Of a stretch of 64,000 nt of DNA, positions 8,926-19,027 are shown piece by piece. A program made the position numbers and the translations under genes. Numbering within the stretch: the stretch's first letter is position 1; each line of letters starts with the position of its first letter. The stretch is from Bdellovibrio sp. SKB1291214 (lineage in GTDB: Bacteria; Bdellovibrionota; Bdellovibrionia; Bdellovibrionales; Bdellovibrionaceae), in assembly GCF_002209355.2 (NCBI RefSeq), contig NZ_CP106855.1, forward strand, positions 1,798,001 to 1,862,000. Direction: 5' to 3'. The notes beneath the pieces were generated by a model that was not told the DNA's origin, did no database searches, and worked only from the letters and a program-made list of their open reading frames with translations.

Positions 8926-10437
8926 CTAAACGTATTGTTTTGCAACTTCAACGAATGTACGGATCATCGCGCCTGAAGCACCTTTTTTGGGAGCGTACGG
9001 CAAACGATTTCCTACTGCCCAACCAGTACCCGCGATATCGAAGTGAGCCCAAGGGATGTCTTCGCCAACGAACTGCTCAAGGAATGCCGCTGCAGTTGCA
9101 GAACCAGCACCTTTACCAGAAGAGATGTTAGAAAGATCGGCGTAAACGCCTTTCATGTCTTTCACGTGGAAGTCAGTCAAAGGCATGTTCCAAACCCATT
9201 CACCTGATTGAACTGCTGCTTTTTCGATTTTAGTTTTCAAAGCAGTATTGCGAGTGAAGTAACCAGTGTGAGTGTTGCCCAAAGCAACAACCATAGCACC
9301 CGTTAAAGTCGCGGCGTCACAGATAACTTGAGGTTCAAGTTCAGTTGCATATGACAAAGCATCTGCAAGGATCAAACGACCTTCAGCATCCGTGTTGTTC
9401 ACTTCGAACGTTTTACCGTTACGAGCTGTGTGAACGTCACCTGGCTTAGTAGCAGAACCGTTGATCAAGTTTTCAGTGGAAGCCACCAAACCAACTGCAT
9501 TTACTTTCAATTTCAATTGAGCGATTGCAAGCAAAGTACCGATTACGTTTGCACCACCGCACATGTCGTATTTCATTTCTTCCATACCTGCGCCTGGCTT
9601 AATAGAGATACCACCGCAGTCGAATGTTAGCCCTTTACCAACGAAGCAAACTGGCTTTTTAGAAGCAGCTGCACCTTTGTATTCCATGATGATGAAACGT
9701 GGCTCTTGATCAGAGCCCGCAGCAACACCAAGAAGACCGCCCATTCTTTCCTTTTTGATACGTGCTTTATCCCAAACTGTTACTTTCAAGTTTGCGATAC
9801 CTTTAGCAGCAGCCACTGCAGAGTCAGCAAGGATTGTCGGAGTCATCAAGTTACCTGGCATGTCACCAAGGCGACGAGAGAAGTTAACGACGTTACCCAA
9901 TACAGCGCCTTCGTTGAAAGCGGCTTTAACAGCTTTATCAGCTGCCAATTTAGTAACAACGTGAACATTCAACTCTTCTTCAGCTTTTTTAGTTTTAGTC
10001 GTAGATTTTAACTCGTCGAATACGTATGAAGTAAGAACCAAACCTTCCGCAACTGCTTTTGCAAAGTCAGCAGCGTCTTTTTTACCAGCAGTTATGCCGT
10101 CAAAGTGCAAAGCAGCTTCTTTAACGTTCAAAGATTTGATTGCTTCAAGAGCAGAAGCCACAGACTGACGTACAGATTCATGAGTGATTTCGTTTTCCTT
10201 ACCTAGACCGACAACGATGAGATGACGGTAGCCGGAGATATTGAATTCACGGAATGTGATCGCTTCTTGATGTTTCCCAGTAATTGTCTTTTCAGAGATA
10301 GAATCAACAAGTTGCTTGTTCAGCTCAATATGAGTCACTTTCGCTGGCTTGTCCTTTTGTGAGGACGCCTTCGAAAACACGACCAAAGCCGGGCAACTCA
10401 AAGTATCAATATCTTTGTTCAGTAAGTTAAAAGCCAT
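8926..10437 (-). CDS. pepA: Leucyl aminopeptidase (M17)
   Basis: A 503-aa M17 cytosolic aminopeptidase that removes N-terminal residues from peptides with two metal ions. The metal-binding block VGKGLTFDCGGISIKP and the family signature NTDAEGRLILADAL are both present; the first has Cys where Ser or Thr is common (FDCGG). The start at 10437 (MAFNLLNKD) has AAGAGG upstream; an in-frame extension to 10620 would run into clpP and lacks support. It is divergent from clpP and likely degrades the peptides released by ClpP and Lon. A plausible promoter lies 42-69 bp upstream of the start. Confidence 0.96.
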   Translation of the reverse strand: MAFNLLNKDIDTLSCPALVVFSKASSQKDKPAKVTHIELNKQLVDSISEKTITGKHQEAITFREFNISGYRHLIVVGLGKENEITHESVRQSVASALEAIKSLNVKEAALHFDGITAGKKDAADFAKAVAEGLVLTSYVFDELKSTTKTKKAEEELNVHVVTKLAADKAVKAAFNEGAVLGNVVNFSRRLGDMPGNLMTPTILADSAVAAAKGIANLKVTVWDKARIKKERMGGLLGVAAGSDQEPRFIIMEYKGAAASKKPVCFVGKGLTFDCGGISIKPGAGMEEMKYDMCGGANVIGTLLAIAQLKLKVNAVGLVASTENLINGSATKPGDVHTARNGKTFEVNNTDAEGRLILADALSYATELEPQVICDAATLTGAMVVALGNTHTGYFTRNTALKTKIEKAAVQSGEWVWNMPLTDFHVKDMKGVYADLSNISSGKGAGSATAAAFLEQFVGEDIPWAHFDIAGTGWAVGNRLPYAPKKGASGAMIRTFVEVAKQYV

Positions 10438-10478
10438 AGTAAACCTCTTAAAATGATTGTGTAATTTGGGCTTGGTTA

Positions 10479-10506
10479 GATGTAACATAGCACTCCTAGG
10501 GGTCAA
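10479..10506 (-). promoter_or_regulatory. Candidate sigma70-type promoter of pepA
   Basis: On the minus strand TTGACC (10506-10501) and TACATC (10484-10479) are separated by 16 nt, giving a leader of about 35 nt before the pepA start. Confidence 0.45.
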
Positions 10507-10613
10507 AGGCTTTTTCATAAAGTCTTGCTGGAGTATTCCGATAGGTAGCACAGCATAAGACTTCAGCTTCTTCGGCACGCCCGAAGGGTACAGACAACTA
10601 TTAGGAGACACCA

Positions 10614-11219
10614 GTGGCACTAATTCCTTACGTCATCGAACAGACTTCCAAAGGCGAAAGATCTTACGACATCTATTCCCGCCTGCTTAAAGACCGCATT
10701 ATTATTCTTGGTTCGCCAGTGACGGATGAAGTAGCTAACGCTCTTATCGCTCAGTTCCTTTTCCTAGAGTCTGATAACCCTGAAAAGGACATCCATTTGT
10801 ACATCAACTCTCCAGGGGGCAGCGTGTCTGCTGGCTTGGCGATTTACGACATGATGCAGTTCGTGAAGTGCGACGTGGCGACATATTGCATGGGTATGGC
10901 AGCTTCCATGGGTTCTTTGCTTTTGACTGCGGGAACTAAAGGCAAACGTTACAGCCTACCAAACACTCGTATCATGATCCATCAACCGCTTCTTTCTGGT
11001 GGTGGTTTGTCTGGTCAAGTAACAGACATCGAAATTCATGCTAAAGAGCTTTTGAAAACTAAAGAAAAACTGACTCGTATTTATGAAACTCACACGGGCC
11101 GCGAGTACCAATTCTTAAAAGATCAAATGGAAAGGGACAATTTCATGGACCCTTACCAAGCGAAAGAGTTCGGTTTGCTCGATCACGTTGTAGAATCTCG
11201 TAAGATGAAAAAAGGGTAA
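10614..11219 (+). CDS. clpP: ATP-dependent Clp protease proteolytic subunit
   Basis: A 201-aa ClpP serine peptidase. The catalytic triad is visible: Ser 98 in MAASMGS, His 123 in MIHQP, Asp 175 in ERDNF. The handle region and hydrophobic N-terminal loop are present. The start codon is GTG with AGGAG 9 nt upstream. clpX begins 6 nt after the stop, so the two are one operon. Together they form the ClpXP degradation machine, which clears tagged proteins including those marked by the tmRNA encoded at 49.6 kb. Confidence 0.98.
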   Translation: MALIPYVIEQTSKGERSYDIYSRLLKDRIIILGSPVTDEVANALIAQFLFLESDNPEKDIHLYINSPGGSVSAGLAIYDMMQFVKCDVATYCMGMAASMGSLLLTAGTKGKRYSLPNTRIMIHQPLLSGGGLSGQVTDIEIHAKELLKTKEKLTRIYETHTGREYQFLKDQMERDNFMDPYQAKEFGLLDHVVESRKMKKG

Positions 11220-11225
11220 CCAGAG

Positions 11226-12518
11226 ATGACGACTAAAGATACAAACGGCACATTAAGATGTAGTTTCTGCGGCAAAGGCCAAAAAGAAGTTAAAAAACTT
11301 ATTGCTGGTCCTGGCGTTTATATCTGCGATGAATGTATTGACCTATGTAACGACATCATCGACGAGGAAAAAGAGAAAGAGACGGCAGTTAAGGGTACGT
11401 TCAAAGTCCCTAAACCAGCTGATATCAAAACTTACCTTGATGATTACGTGATCGGCCAAACTCAAGCTAAGAAAACTTTGGCTGTTGCGGTTCACAATCA
11501 CTATAAACGTGTGAACGCGATGTCGGGCGGTAAAAAATCTGCTGACGTTGAAATGCAAAAATCCAACATCCTTTTGATCGGTCCAACTGGTTCCGGTAAA
11601 ACTTTGTTGGCGCAAACAATCGCTAAAATCCTTAACGTTCCATTCGCAATGGCGGATGCAACGACATTGACTGAAGCAGGTTACGTAGGTGAAGACGTTG
11701 AAAACGTAGTTCTAAACCTTCTTCAATCTTCAGACTATGACGTAGAAAAAGCTCAAAAAGGCGTTATCTACGTGGACGAGATCGATAAGATTTCTCGTAA
11801 GTCTGAAAACCCATCCATCACTCGTGACGTATCGGGTGAGGGTGTGCAACAAGCACTTCTAAAAATCCTAGAAGGTACTGTTGCAAATTTACCTCCGAAA
11901 GGTGGTCGTAAACATCCACAACAGGAATTCATCCAAGTGGATACTACGAACATTCTGTTCATCGTGGGTGGTGCATTCGTTGGTTTGGATAAAATCATCG
12001 AAAACAGAACAACAAATAAAACTTTGGGTATCGCGGCTGAAATCCGCACTGCTAAAGAGTCAGCTCAAGCTGATCTATTGGCGAAAGTTGAACCAGACGA
12101 TTTGTCCAAGTTCGGTTTGATCCCAGAGTTTATCGGTCGTTTGCCAGCGATCGCTGTTCTTGGTCAATTGGACGAAGAAGCATTGATGGATATCTTGGTT
12201 CGCCCTAAAAACGCGATTACTAAGCAATACCAAAAATTGTTCTCGTTCGAGGGTGTTGAGTTGAAGTTCACTGATAAAGCTTTGCGTGCGGTTGCACAAA
12301 TGGCTTTGAAACGTAAAACAGGTGCCCGCGGTCTGCGTGGTGTGCTTGAGACGGCGATGCTCGACATTATGTACGACATCCCATCTAAAAATAACGTGAA
12401 AGAAGTGATCATCGATGAAAACGTGATCAACGATGGCGGCCAGCCAATGTTGGTTTACAAAACTGAAGAGGAAATGAAAGCTGAAGCTGAGGCAGAAGCT
12501 AAGAAAAGTTCCGCTTAG
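11226..12518 (+). CDS. clpX: ClpX unfoldase of the ClpXP protease
   Basis: A 430-aa AAA+ unfoldase. The N-terminal zinc domain has Cys 12, 15, 34 and 37 (CSFC...CDEC). Walker A is GPTGSGKT, Walker [10 protein letters not shown], and a sensor-type C-terminal domain ends in an acidic/alanine-rich tail (EAEAEAKK). It recognises substrates such as ssrA-tagged proteins and threads them into ClpP. It directly follows clpP and is closed by a strong terminator. Confidence 0.98.
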   Translation: MTTKDTNGTLRCSFCGKGQKEVKKLIAGPGVYICDECIDLCNDIIDEEKEKETAVKGTFKVPKPADIKTYLDDYVIGQTQAKKTLAVAVHNHYKRVNAMSGGKKSADVEMQKSNILLIGPTGSGKTLLAQTIAKILNVPFAMADATTLTEAGYVGEDVENVVLNLLQSSDYDVEKAQKGVIYVDEIDKISRKSENPSITRDVSGEGVQQALLKILEGTVANLPPKGGRKHPQQEFIQVDTTNILFIVGGAFVGLDKIIENRTTNKTLGIAAEIRTAKESAQADLLAKVEPDDLSKFGLIPEFIGRLPAIAVLGQLDEEALMDILVRPKNAITKQYQKLFSFEGVELKFTDKALRAVAQMALKRKTGARGLRGVLETAMLDIMYDIPSKNNVKEVIIDENVINDGGQPMLVYKTEEEMKAEAEAEAKKSSA

Positions 12519-12565
12519 CACTCTCTCCGATTCGTCGGAGTAGAATCTGAAAGCAAATAAAAACT

Positions 12566-12600
12566 AAAAACCCAGAGATCACTCTCTGGGTTTTTTCTTT
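12566..12600. terminator. Bidirectional terminator between clpX and the secreted unknown
   Basis: CCCAGAGA-TCAC-TCTCTGGG followed by TTTTTT, with an A-rich left flank, so it serves clpX on plus and the 12,609 gene on minus. Confidence 0.88.
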
Positions 12601-12608
12601 TTTACGAA

Positions 12609-13061
12609 TTATGGAAGTTTGATGACGTAGGCTTTTAATTTCGCCCCGCCTGGCACCATCGAGGACGTAGCCGTTACGTTGACACCCTTTGGAAGATCTT
12701 CGACCTGAGTGTTCTTATAATCGATATTAAAGTCGATTTTTTTGGAACGATCGTTAGGGCAAGTGAAGACACCTTTAAAATAACGTCCACCGGTCATAAG
12801 TTTGCCAGCTTCGTTGTAGTACAGGCTGTTAGTCACTACGAAGGAACCTTGGCAAGTGGGATCCACGTCGCCGTTTTTATAGTAACGAGTGATTTCGAAT
12901 TCGCGATTATTGATAACGTTGAATTTCATGTAGGCCTTTTGGAACATGTAGGAAGCCTCAACGTTATAGCGACCAATAATGTTGTCTGACGTGATTGGCG
13001 TTGCGAAAGCTGGAACGCTTCCGGCTAAAAGCAATAGCACTGACAATACGATTTTTTTCAT
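12609..13061 (-). CDS. Small periplasmic protein of unknown function
   Basis: A 150-aa protein with a typical signal peptide (MKKIVLSVLLLLAGSVPAFA). The mature domain is predicted to be beta rich, with two cysteines (PTCQG and FTCPN) well placed for a disulfide, and looks like a small lipocalin- or META-like barrel, though I cannot assign a family. GGGG ATCC precedes the ATG at ribosome-site distance. It is monocistronic, sharing a terminator with clpX. Confidence 0.7.
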   Translation of the reverse strand: MKKIVLSVLLLLAGSVPAFATPITSDNIIGRYNVEASYMFQKAYMKFNVINNREFEITRYYKNGDVDPTCQGSFVVTNSLYYNEAGKLMTGGRYFKGVFTCPNDRSKKIDFNIDYKNTQVEDLPKGVNVTATSSMVPGGAKLKAYVIKLP

Positions 13062-13152
13062 TTGGATCCCCTCCGTGAAATATTAAGTCTCGTAATTTCC
13101 TTTTACGAAACTTGTTCCCCCAGGATCAAAGTTAAAAGCATTTTACGTAGGA

Positions 13153-13542
13153 TTACAAAGAAAGATTGAGATCTGTCTTAAGAGCTTCGCCAAGTGTGTG
13201 AAAATCAACAGGTTTACTTAGGAAGCGTTGCGCCCCAAGTTGTTCAGCACGACTGCGAAATTCAGACGATTCATAGGCGCTAACGACATAGAAAAGCAGT
13301 TCGGGATGCATTTTGCGGACTTCTTGCAAAAGCTCAAAGCCATCCATTTCCGGCATATTGATATCAGACATGATTAAATCAACTTTTGGAGCATCGGCAA
13401 TGCGAAGATAGTTTAGGCAGTCGATTGCATTCAGAAATGAAACAAGCTTCACGCCACCAAGTGCCGCAAAAAACTTTTTAAATTTCAATTTATAAAGCAG
13501 ATGCGTATCTGCCTCATCATCAACAACCACTATATGAATCAT
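13153..13542 (-). CDS. Single-domain response regulator (CheY-like)
   Basis: A 129-aa stand-alone receiver domain. The acidic pair DDE is at residues 8-10, the phosphoacceptor is Asp 60 in LIMSDINMPEMDG, and the conserved switch Ser and Lys appear in VVSAYES and LSKPVDF. It has no output domain, so it probably acts by protein-protein contact or in a phosphorelay. Its start overlaps the stop of the histidine kinase (4 nt), so it is almost certainly the partner of that kinase. Confidence 0.93.
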   Translation of the reverse strand: MIHIVVVDDEADTHLLYKLKFKKFFAALGGVKLVSFLNAIDCLNYLRIADAPKVDLIMSDINMPEMDGFELLQEVRKMHPELLFYVVSAYESSEFRSRAEQLGAQRFLSKPVDFHTLGEALKTDLNLSL

Positions 13543-15080
13543 GGATGAAGTCTTTCGTGCACCATCGGTAAAGCCATTACGAATTCAGTCCACTGACCAA
13601 ACTCACTTGTGTACTTTAATGTGCCACCGTGCTTTTGCGCAATGTTAAATGCGACAGTCAGCCCAAGACCAGCCCCTTCTCCAGGTGCCTTCGTTGTCAA
13701 GAAAGGATCAAATACTTTTTCGCCTAAGATTGAAGGTATTCCGATTCCATTATCACGGATGGAAATTTCCACGTTGTCGCCACGAACAGCAGTGGAAATT
13801 GTTAATTCAGGGTCAAAATTTTTCTCTGTTAAAACTTTTTTCTCAAGAGCGTGGATCGAGTTGTCAATGATGTTTGACAGGGCTCTCATCAGAGATGCTG
13901 AGTAAGTTTGCGCTTGAACAGAGTCTGCCAAGCGATAATTCACTTTAGGCGGAATATACGCAGAACCTAGCGCGCGATTTGCGATAGTTTGTTGGTAAGC
14001 TTTCTTAACAACTTCGTTCACGTCCGTAGGCTCAAGAATATCACTGTCATAACCAGACAAGATTTGCATGGAGCGTACGATCTGATCGATACGTTGAGAG
14101 TGTTTCAGTATAACGCGACTGATCTCTCGCAGTTCTTCGCCGTCCTCGGACTCGCTTAAAAGTTCAGAAAAGTTTAAGACGAAGTTTAATGGGTTACGAA
14201 TTTCGTGGGCTACGGAGGCTGTTAAGCTCCCTAGAGATGCCAACTTCTCTTGAGCCACTAATGTTGCTTGCATACGCTTGATCTGCAGCATGGCTTTTTC
14301 CAGGCTTTGATTTTTCGTCGTTAGCTCGCGCGTACGATTCATCACCTTGTGTTCTAGGGCCTGATTGAGTTGTTCAAGTTGCTGGTTGGCCTCTAAAAGC
14401 TCTTGCTTAAATTTGTTGATGGAATCAACCAGGATATCCAGCTCGTCTTTCACTTCACTGTGTGGACGATCTAATTTCAATTCCCCACGAGTGCGCTCAT
14501 CCGATGTCAGATGTTCAACAATGCGTTTGATGTGTACGACAACAATGCGGTTAAAGATAAAATACAAACAGAAGACAACAATCATTGTCTTGGCAGCTTG
14601 GCGGATGAAAATCCAAATGGCTTCGTGGAAGTATTTTTCGCGCAGATTTCTTACGTCTAACTCGACGTCCAAAGTACCAAGGACTTCGTTGGTATTTTTA
14701 TGCAAAATCTCGAAGCTCCGGTGAGATTCTTCGGCAGGATCGGTGACGCCGGTTTCATAGATCGTTTTGTTGTCGGCAACAAGTTTTAGATAGCTCACAC
14801 CCTGCAAGCGACTTAAACCATCAAGCTGGATTTCCAAGAGGCGCGTGTCGTAAGACCACAAATGCTCTGCCATGGAATCTAGATACGAGTTTTTGATGAT
14901 GGAGAAGTTGTTCTGCAACTTGTCGAAATCTTTTTGATAATCCAAAATAAGCTGACCCGCCGTTAAAACTAACGTCGCAAAGGAACTGACCGCCCAAGTC
15001 GCTATAAGCAACTTGAGGCTCAGTGAATTGGTATGAGCCCATTTGGATTGTTCGCGTGTCACACAGCACTTATCGATCAA
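13539..15080 (-). CDS. Membrane sensor histidine kinase
   Basis: A kinase of up to 513 aa. TM1 (about 20-45) and TM2 (about 160-185) enclose a periplasmic sensor of roughly 115 residues. A HAMP-like segment and a long coiled coil (225-275) lead to the H box VAHEIRNPLNF with His 292. The N box (NIIDNSIHAL), G1 (DNGIGIP) and G2 (GAGLGLTVAFNIAQ) are intact. The far start is a TTG at 15,080 with no good ribosome site; a GTG six codons in is an alternative, so the N-terminus is uncertain. It is coupled to the receiver gene downstream. The signal is unknown. Confidence 0.92.
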   Translation of the reverse strand: MIDKCCVTREQSKWAHTNSLSLKLLIATWAVSSFATLVLTAGQLILDYQKDFDKLQNNFSIIKNSYLDSMAEHLWSYDTRLLEIQLDGLSRLQGVSYLKLVADNKTIYETGVTDPAEESHRSFEILHKNTNEVLGTLDVELDVRNLREKYFHEAIWIFIRQAAKTMIVVFCLYFIFNRIVVVHIKRIVEHLTSDERTRGELKLDRPHSEVKDELDILVDSINKFKQELLEANQQLEQLNQALEHKVMNRTRELTTKNQSLEKAMLQIKRMQATLVAQEKLASLGSLTASVAHEIRNPLNFVLNFSELLSESEDGEELREISRVILKHSQRIDQIVRSMQILSGYDSDILEPTDVNEVVKKAYQQTIANRALGSAYIPPKVNYRLADSVQAQTYSASLMRALSNIIDNSIHALEKKVLTEKNFDPELTISTAVRGDNVEISIRDNGIGIPSILGEKVFDPFLTTKAPGEGAGLGLTVAFNIAQKHGGTLKYTSEFGQWTEFVMALPMVHERLHP

Positions 15081-15399
15081 GTCGACAAAAAAGGGGATTA
15101 AAATCTGCTTCGGGGGTATTACAATTCAGAAAGAATCTCAATTTCACGCGGTTTTCAGATAGATTTTCGCATCAAAATTTAGGCCACAAATGCTCAAAAA
15201 ATAAGCAGGCATATGACATTCAGAAAACTGACAGGGGCCAGACTATTTTTTTAGCTCACATATTTACTTCCCAGCAATCGTTACCATCGTTAAAATAAGT
15301 GAAGGATTCGCTAAGGTTTTAACGGATTAATTAACCTGAATGAAGATCCTCTTGTTCTAATAGTGCAAGAAGCTCGTTAACCCAAGGGAGGGAGAGGAT
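15081..15399. other. Divergent intergenic region, histidine kinase / lon
   Basis: A 319-bp gene-free stretch that must hold the promoters of both the kinase operon and lon. I find no CIRCE element and no clear heat-shock promoter. The lon ribosome site (GGGAGGGAGAGG) is at its right edge. Confidence 0.5.
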
Positions 15400-17919
15400 A
15401 TGAGCGAGGGAAAAGTAACACAACTACCGCTTTTGCCCCTAAGAGACTTGATCATATTTCCACATATGATGATGCCTCTGTTTGTAGGTCGCGAAAAGAG
15501 CATCAACGCTCTAGAAGAGGCGATGAGCAAACAAACCGACATCGTATTGGCGGCGCAAAAGGACGCTAAAACGAACAATCCCGAACCTAAGGACATCTTT
15601 GCGATCGGCACTGTTGGTACGATCATTCAGTTGCTTCGTCTGCCAGACGGAACTGTGAAGGTTTTGGTTGAAGGTAAACGTCGCGTAAAGATTAAGAATT
15701 TCGTAAACAACGATAACTTTTTCATGGTGGCTGTTGAGTCTCTAGACGAAGACGGAACGAACGTTGTCGAAGCACAGGCGTTGGTGCGCTCTGTGAAAAC
15801 AACTTTCGAAACATACGTGAAATTGAACAAACGCATTCCACCTGAAATCTTGATGAGAGTTTCTACTATCGAGAACCCAGGTGAATTGGCTGACATTATC
15901 GTTGCTCAATTGAACTTGAAACTTGAAGACAAGCAAGCCGTGCTTGAGATCATCGATGCAAGCAAACGCTTGGAGCATTTGTTGAACTTGATGACGGGCG
16001 AGATCGAAATCCTAGAAGTGGAGAAAAAGATCCGCACTCGCGTGAAAAAGCAAATGGAGCGCTCTCAGAAAGAGTACTATTTGAATGAGCAAATGCAGGC
16101 CATTCAAAAAGAACTTGGCGAGAAAGACGATTACCAAGCTGAGCTTCAAGATCTAGAGATCAAATGTAAAAACAAAAAAATGTCTCAAGAAGCTAAAGAC
16201 AAAGTGATGAAAGAGATCAAGAAATTGAAGCTTATGTCACCGATGTCAGCTGAGGCGACTGTGGTTCGTAACTACATCGACTGGATCTTGTCGCTTCCAT
16301 GGCAAGATTACTCCGAAGAGAAACATGACATCAAAAATGCTCAGCGCATTTTGGATGACGAGCACTTCGGACTTGAGAAGGTTAAAGACCGCATCCTTGA
16401 GTATCTAGCAGTTCTTTCAATTTCGAAAGATATGAAAGGCCCTATCTTGTGCCTTGCAGGTCCTCCGGGCGTAGGTAAAACGTCTTTGGCGAAATCAATC
16501 GCTGAATCTTTGAATCGTTCTTTCGCACGTATCTCTTTGGGAGGCGTGAGAGACGAAGCTGAGATTCGCGGTCACAGAAAAACTTATGTTGGTGCGATGC
16601 CAGGTAAAATCATCCAAGCTTTGCGCAAGGTTGATAAAGGGAATCCACTAGTTCTTCTGGATGAAATCGACAAAATGGCGAATGACTTTAGAGGTGACCC
16701 TTCAGCTGCAATGCTTGAGGTTTTGGACCCAGAGCAAAACTCGACGTTCCAAGATCACTATCTTGAAGTTGAATACGATCTTTCAAAAGTAATGTTCATC
16801 GCGACGGCGAACAGCCTTCATACAATCCCACGTCCATTGTTGGATCGTATGGAAATCATCCAGCTTGAAGGTTATATCGAGCAGGAGAAATTCCACATCG
16901 CGAAAAACTACCTGGTTCCAAAACAATTGGAAAACCATGGTTTGAAAGATCACAAAGTGACGGTTAAAGATGAAGCTATCCGCGACATCATCCGTTTCTA
17001 TACTCGTGAAGCCGGCGTCCGTAACCTTGAAAGACAAGTAGCGAACGTTTGCCGTAAAGTCGCAAAAGATATCGTGATGAGCGAAACTTTGAGTGATTTT
17101 AAATCTGAAGGCACTGCTAAGAAAGCTGCTGGTAAAACAGCTGCTGCTAAAAAAGGTGCTAAAGGGGCTAAGACTTCGACGAAAGCTGAAACTGGTAAAA
17201 ATGCAGGTTACGTTGTGACTTCGCAAAAACTAGTCGAGTTGTTGGGACCTCATAAATTCAAATTCGGTCAAATCGAGGCTGAAAATGAAATCGGTCTTAC
17301 AAACGGTATGGCTTGGACAGAAGTGGGCGGTGACTTGTTGGCTGTTGAAGTAAGTGTGGTACCTGGTAAAGGTAAATTCACAGTTACTGGTCAACTTGGA
17401 GACGTGATGAAAGAATCTTGTGCGGCAGCGATGAGCTACGTTCGTTCAAGAGGTCCTTTATTCGGTTTGGATAAAGAATACTTTGCGAATATCGACGTAC
17501 ACATCCATTTGCCAGAAGGCGCAGTTCCTAAAGACGGTCCTTCAGCAGGTATCGCATTGACGACTTCAATCGTGTCAGCAATCACGAAAATCCCAGTTAA
17601 GCGCACAGTGGCAATGACGGGTGAGGTTTCCCTTCGTGGTCGTGTGATGGCAATCGGTGGTTTGAAAGAGAAAACTCTGGCAGCTCACCGCGGTGGCATC
17701 AAGATGATCATCTGTCCTAAAGAGAACGAAAAAGATCTTAAGGACATCCCGAAGGAAGTGATGAAGGACTTGAAAGTCATCCTTGTGGACCATGTGGATC
17801 AAGTGTTGATCAACGCTTTGGATATCAAAAATCCAAAAGAGATCTTCAAAATCCAAAAGGAACGCGAGTTTGGTATCAAGGCTCAATACACAGGGCAACA
17901 GAACGTCGCACACCACTAG
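15400..17919 (+). CDS. lon: Lon protease (LonA)
   Basis: An 839-aa LonA, the ATP-dependent protease that clears misfolded and regulatory proteins. In order: N-terminal substrate domain, helical linker, AAA+ module with Walker A GPPGVGKT near residue 354 and Walker B LLDEIDK, then the peptidase domain with Ser 715 in PKDGPSAG and Lys 758 in GGLKEKT. The 43-residue Ser-Lys spacing equals that of E. coli Lon. It is longer than the usual ~780-800 aa because an Ala/Lys-rich low-complexity insert (about residues 569-605, [18 protein letters not shown]) separates the ATPase and peptidase domains. Confidence 0.98.
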   Translation: MSEGKVTQLPLLPLRDLIIFPHMMMPLFVGREKSINALEEAMSKQTDIVLAAQKDAKTNNPEPKDIFAIGTVGTIIQLLRLPDGTVKVLVEGKRRVKIKNFVNNDNFFMVAVESLDEDGTNVVEAQALVRSVKTTFETYVKLNKRIPPEILMRVSTIENPGELADIIVAQLNLKLEDKQAVLEIIDASKRLEHLLNLMTGEIEILEVEKKIRTRVKKQMERSQKEYYLNEQMQAIQKELGEKDDYQAELQDLEIKCKNKKMSQEAKDKVMKEIKKLKLMSPMSAEATVVRNYIDWILSLPWQDYSEEKHDIKNAQRILDDEHFGLEKVKDRILEYLAVLSISKDMKGPILCLAGPPGVGKTSLAKSIAESLNRSFARISLGGVRDEAEIRGHRKTYVGAMPGKIIQALRKVDKGNPLVLLDEIDKMANDFRGDPSAAMLEVLDPEQNSTFQDHYLEVEYDLSKVMFIATANSLHTIPRPLLDRMEIIQLEGYIEQEKFHIAKNYLVPKQLENHGLKDHKVTVKDEAIRDIIRFYTREAGVRNLERQVANVCRKVAKDIVMSETLSDFKSEGTAKKAAGKTAAAKKGAKGAKTSTKAETGKNAGYVVTSQKLVELLGPHKFKFGQIEAENEIGLTNGMAWTEVGGDLLAVEVSVVPGKGKFTVTGQLGDVMKESCAAAMSYVRSRGPLFGLDKEYFANIDVHIHLPEGAVPKDGPSAGIALTTSIVSAITKIPVKRTVAMTGEVSLRGRVMAIGGLKEKTLAAHRGGIKMIICPKENEKDLKDIPKEVMKDLKVILVDHVDQVLINALDIKNPKEIFKIQKEREFGIKAQYTGQQNVAHH

Positions 17920-17945
17920 GCTGGACGAACATCGAAAATAAACTT

Positions 17946-17983
17946 CAAAGGGCTGGTCGCAAGACGAGCCCTTTGTTTTTTTT
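17946..17983 (+). terminator. Rho-independent terminator of lon
   Basis: CAAAGGGCT ... AGCCCTTTG with a 12-nt loop followed by eight T residues. Confidence 0.9.
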
Positions 17984-18045
17984 AGGCCGAACTACCGTAT
18001 TACTTTGGCGGGAATAATATTTAGTTATTCACACCGGAGTATCTT

Positions 18046-18975
18046 ATGAAAATACTTTTGCCTCTTATGGCGCCGCTTTTGTTCTTCTTTGTGGCATTCG
18101 CCGCTCAGAAACCCGAAACCGTTGTTTCTCAAAATCCCCAGGCGCAAGCAGCCTACGAAGAAATCCGTGCGACTTTTGGAACGATTCCAACTTTTATGAA
18201 AGAGTTTCCGCAAGAAGGAATTTCGGGTGCTTGGCAAGAATTTCGCGATATTCAATTAAATCCCACGACGGCCTTAACTCCGAAAACAAAAGAACTTATT
18301 GGTCTCGCGGTCGCCGCACAAATACCGTGCACTTACTGTGTTTATTTTCATAAAAGAGCCGCAAAATTTAACGGTGCCACCGATCAAGAACTAAATTATG
18401 CGCTAGCCATCGCCGCAGATACACGTAAATGGGCGACATTCTGGGAAGGTTCTCCGATTCCATTTCCAAAGTTTAAGATGGACGTGGATAAAATGATTTC
18501 AAGTTTTAAAAACAAAAAGCCAGGCGCCGTGACAGAACACCAGTCAGAGCCGCTGATCGGTGATGCAAATGGTGCTTACAAAGATATGCAAAACATGTTG
18601 GGAGTAACGCCGGCCTTCGTGAAACCATACGCAGCGAAAGGAATTGCAGGCGCTTGGAATGAGCACAAAATGTTAAGCATGAATCCAAAATCTCCCTTAG
18701 CACCTGCAACCATAGACTTAATCAGTTTGGCCGTCTCGGCCCAGACACCATGTCAGTACTGTGTATATATTTATTCGGAATTCGCAAAGCTTCACCAAGC
18801 CACCGAAGAGCAGATGCGCGAGACAGTCGCCATGGCGGGTTTGACTCGTCACTGGAGTACATTTCTAAATGGCATGCAGCAACCGCAAAAGGAGTTCGAG
18901 CGGGAAGTTGATCAGATTTTTAACCGTATGGAAGAAAAAAAGAATCAAATGAATAAACAAATTTCCTCGAAATAA
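18046..18975 (+). CDS. Exported double AhpD-like (carboxymuconolactone decarboxylase) protein
   Basis: A 309-aa protein made of two AhpD/CMD-fold domains in tandem. Each has the redox CxxC motif: Cys 95/98 in IPCTYCVYFHKRAA and Cys 236/239 in TPCQYCVYIYSEFA. Each domain is preceded by the same framework (FxxxPTFM/TPAFV...GIxGAWxE). An N-terminal hydrophobic stretch (LLPLMAPLLFFFVAFA) suggests export. AhpD-like proteins reduce peroxides or act as alkylhydroperoxidase partners; the precise substrate here is unknown. The internal duplication is unusual because single-domain forms usually oligomerise. It is monocistronic with a good ribosome site (CCGGAG). Confidence 0.85.
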   Translation: MKILLPLMAPLLFFFVAFAAQKPETVVSQNPQAQAAYEEIRATFGTIPTFMKEFPQEGISGAWQEFRDIQLNPTTALTPKTKELIGLAVAAQIPCTYCVYFHKRAAKFNGATDQELNYALAIAADTRKWATFWEGSPIPFPKFKMDVDKMISSFKNKKPGAVTEHQSEPLIGDANGAYKDMQNMLGVTPAFVKPYAAKGIAGAWNEHKMLSMNPKSPLAPATIDLISLAVSAQTPCQYCVYIYSEFAKLHQATEEQMRETVAMAGLTRHWSTFLNGMQQPQKEFEREVDQIFNRMEEKKNQMNKQISSK

Positions 18976-19027
18976 AAGCAAATCGAGCATTGCCGATTGA
19001 AATTTCTGTGGGCTATGATGGGCACCG

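Noticed and set aside
12075-12521. Long minus-strand frames under clpX, lon, tig and icd
   Set aside because: They are shadows of strongly coding genes, rich in Phe, Cys and Ser, without ribosome sites.
15081-15399. CIRCE or sigma-32 control of lon
   Set aside because: I looked for TTAGCACTC-type repeats and CTTGAA/CCCCAT boxes and found no convincing match.
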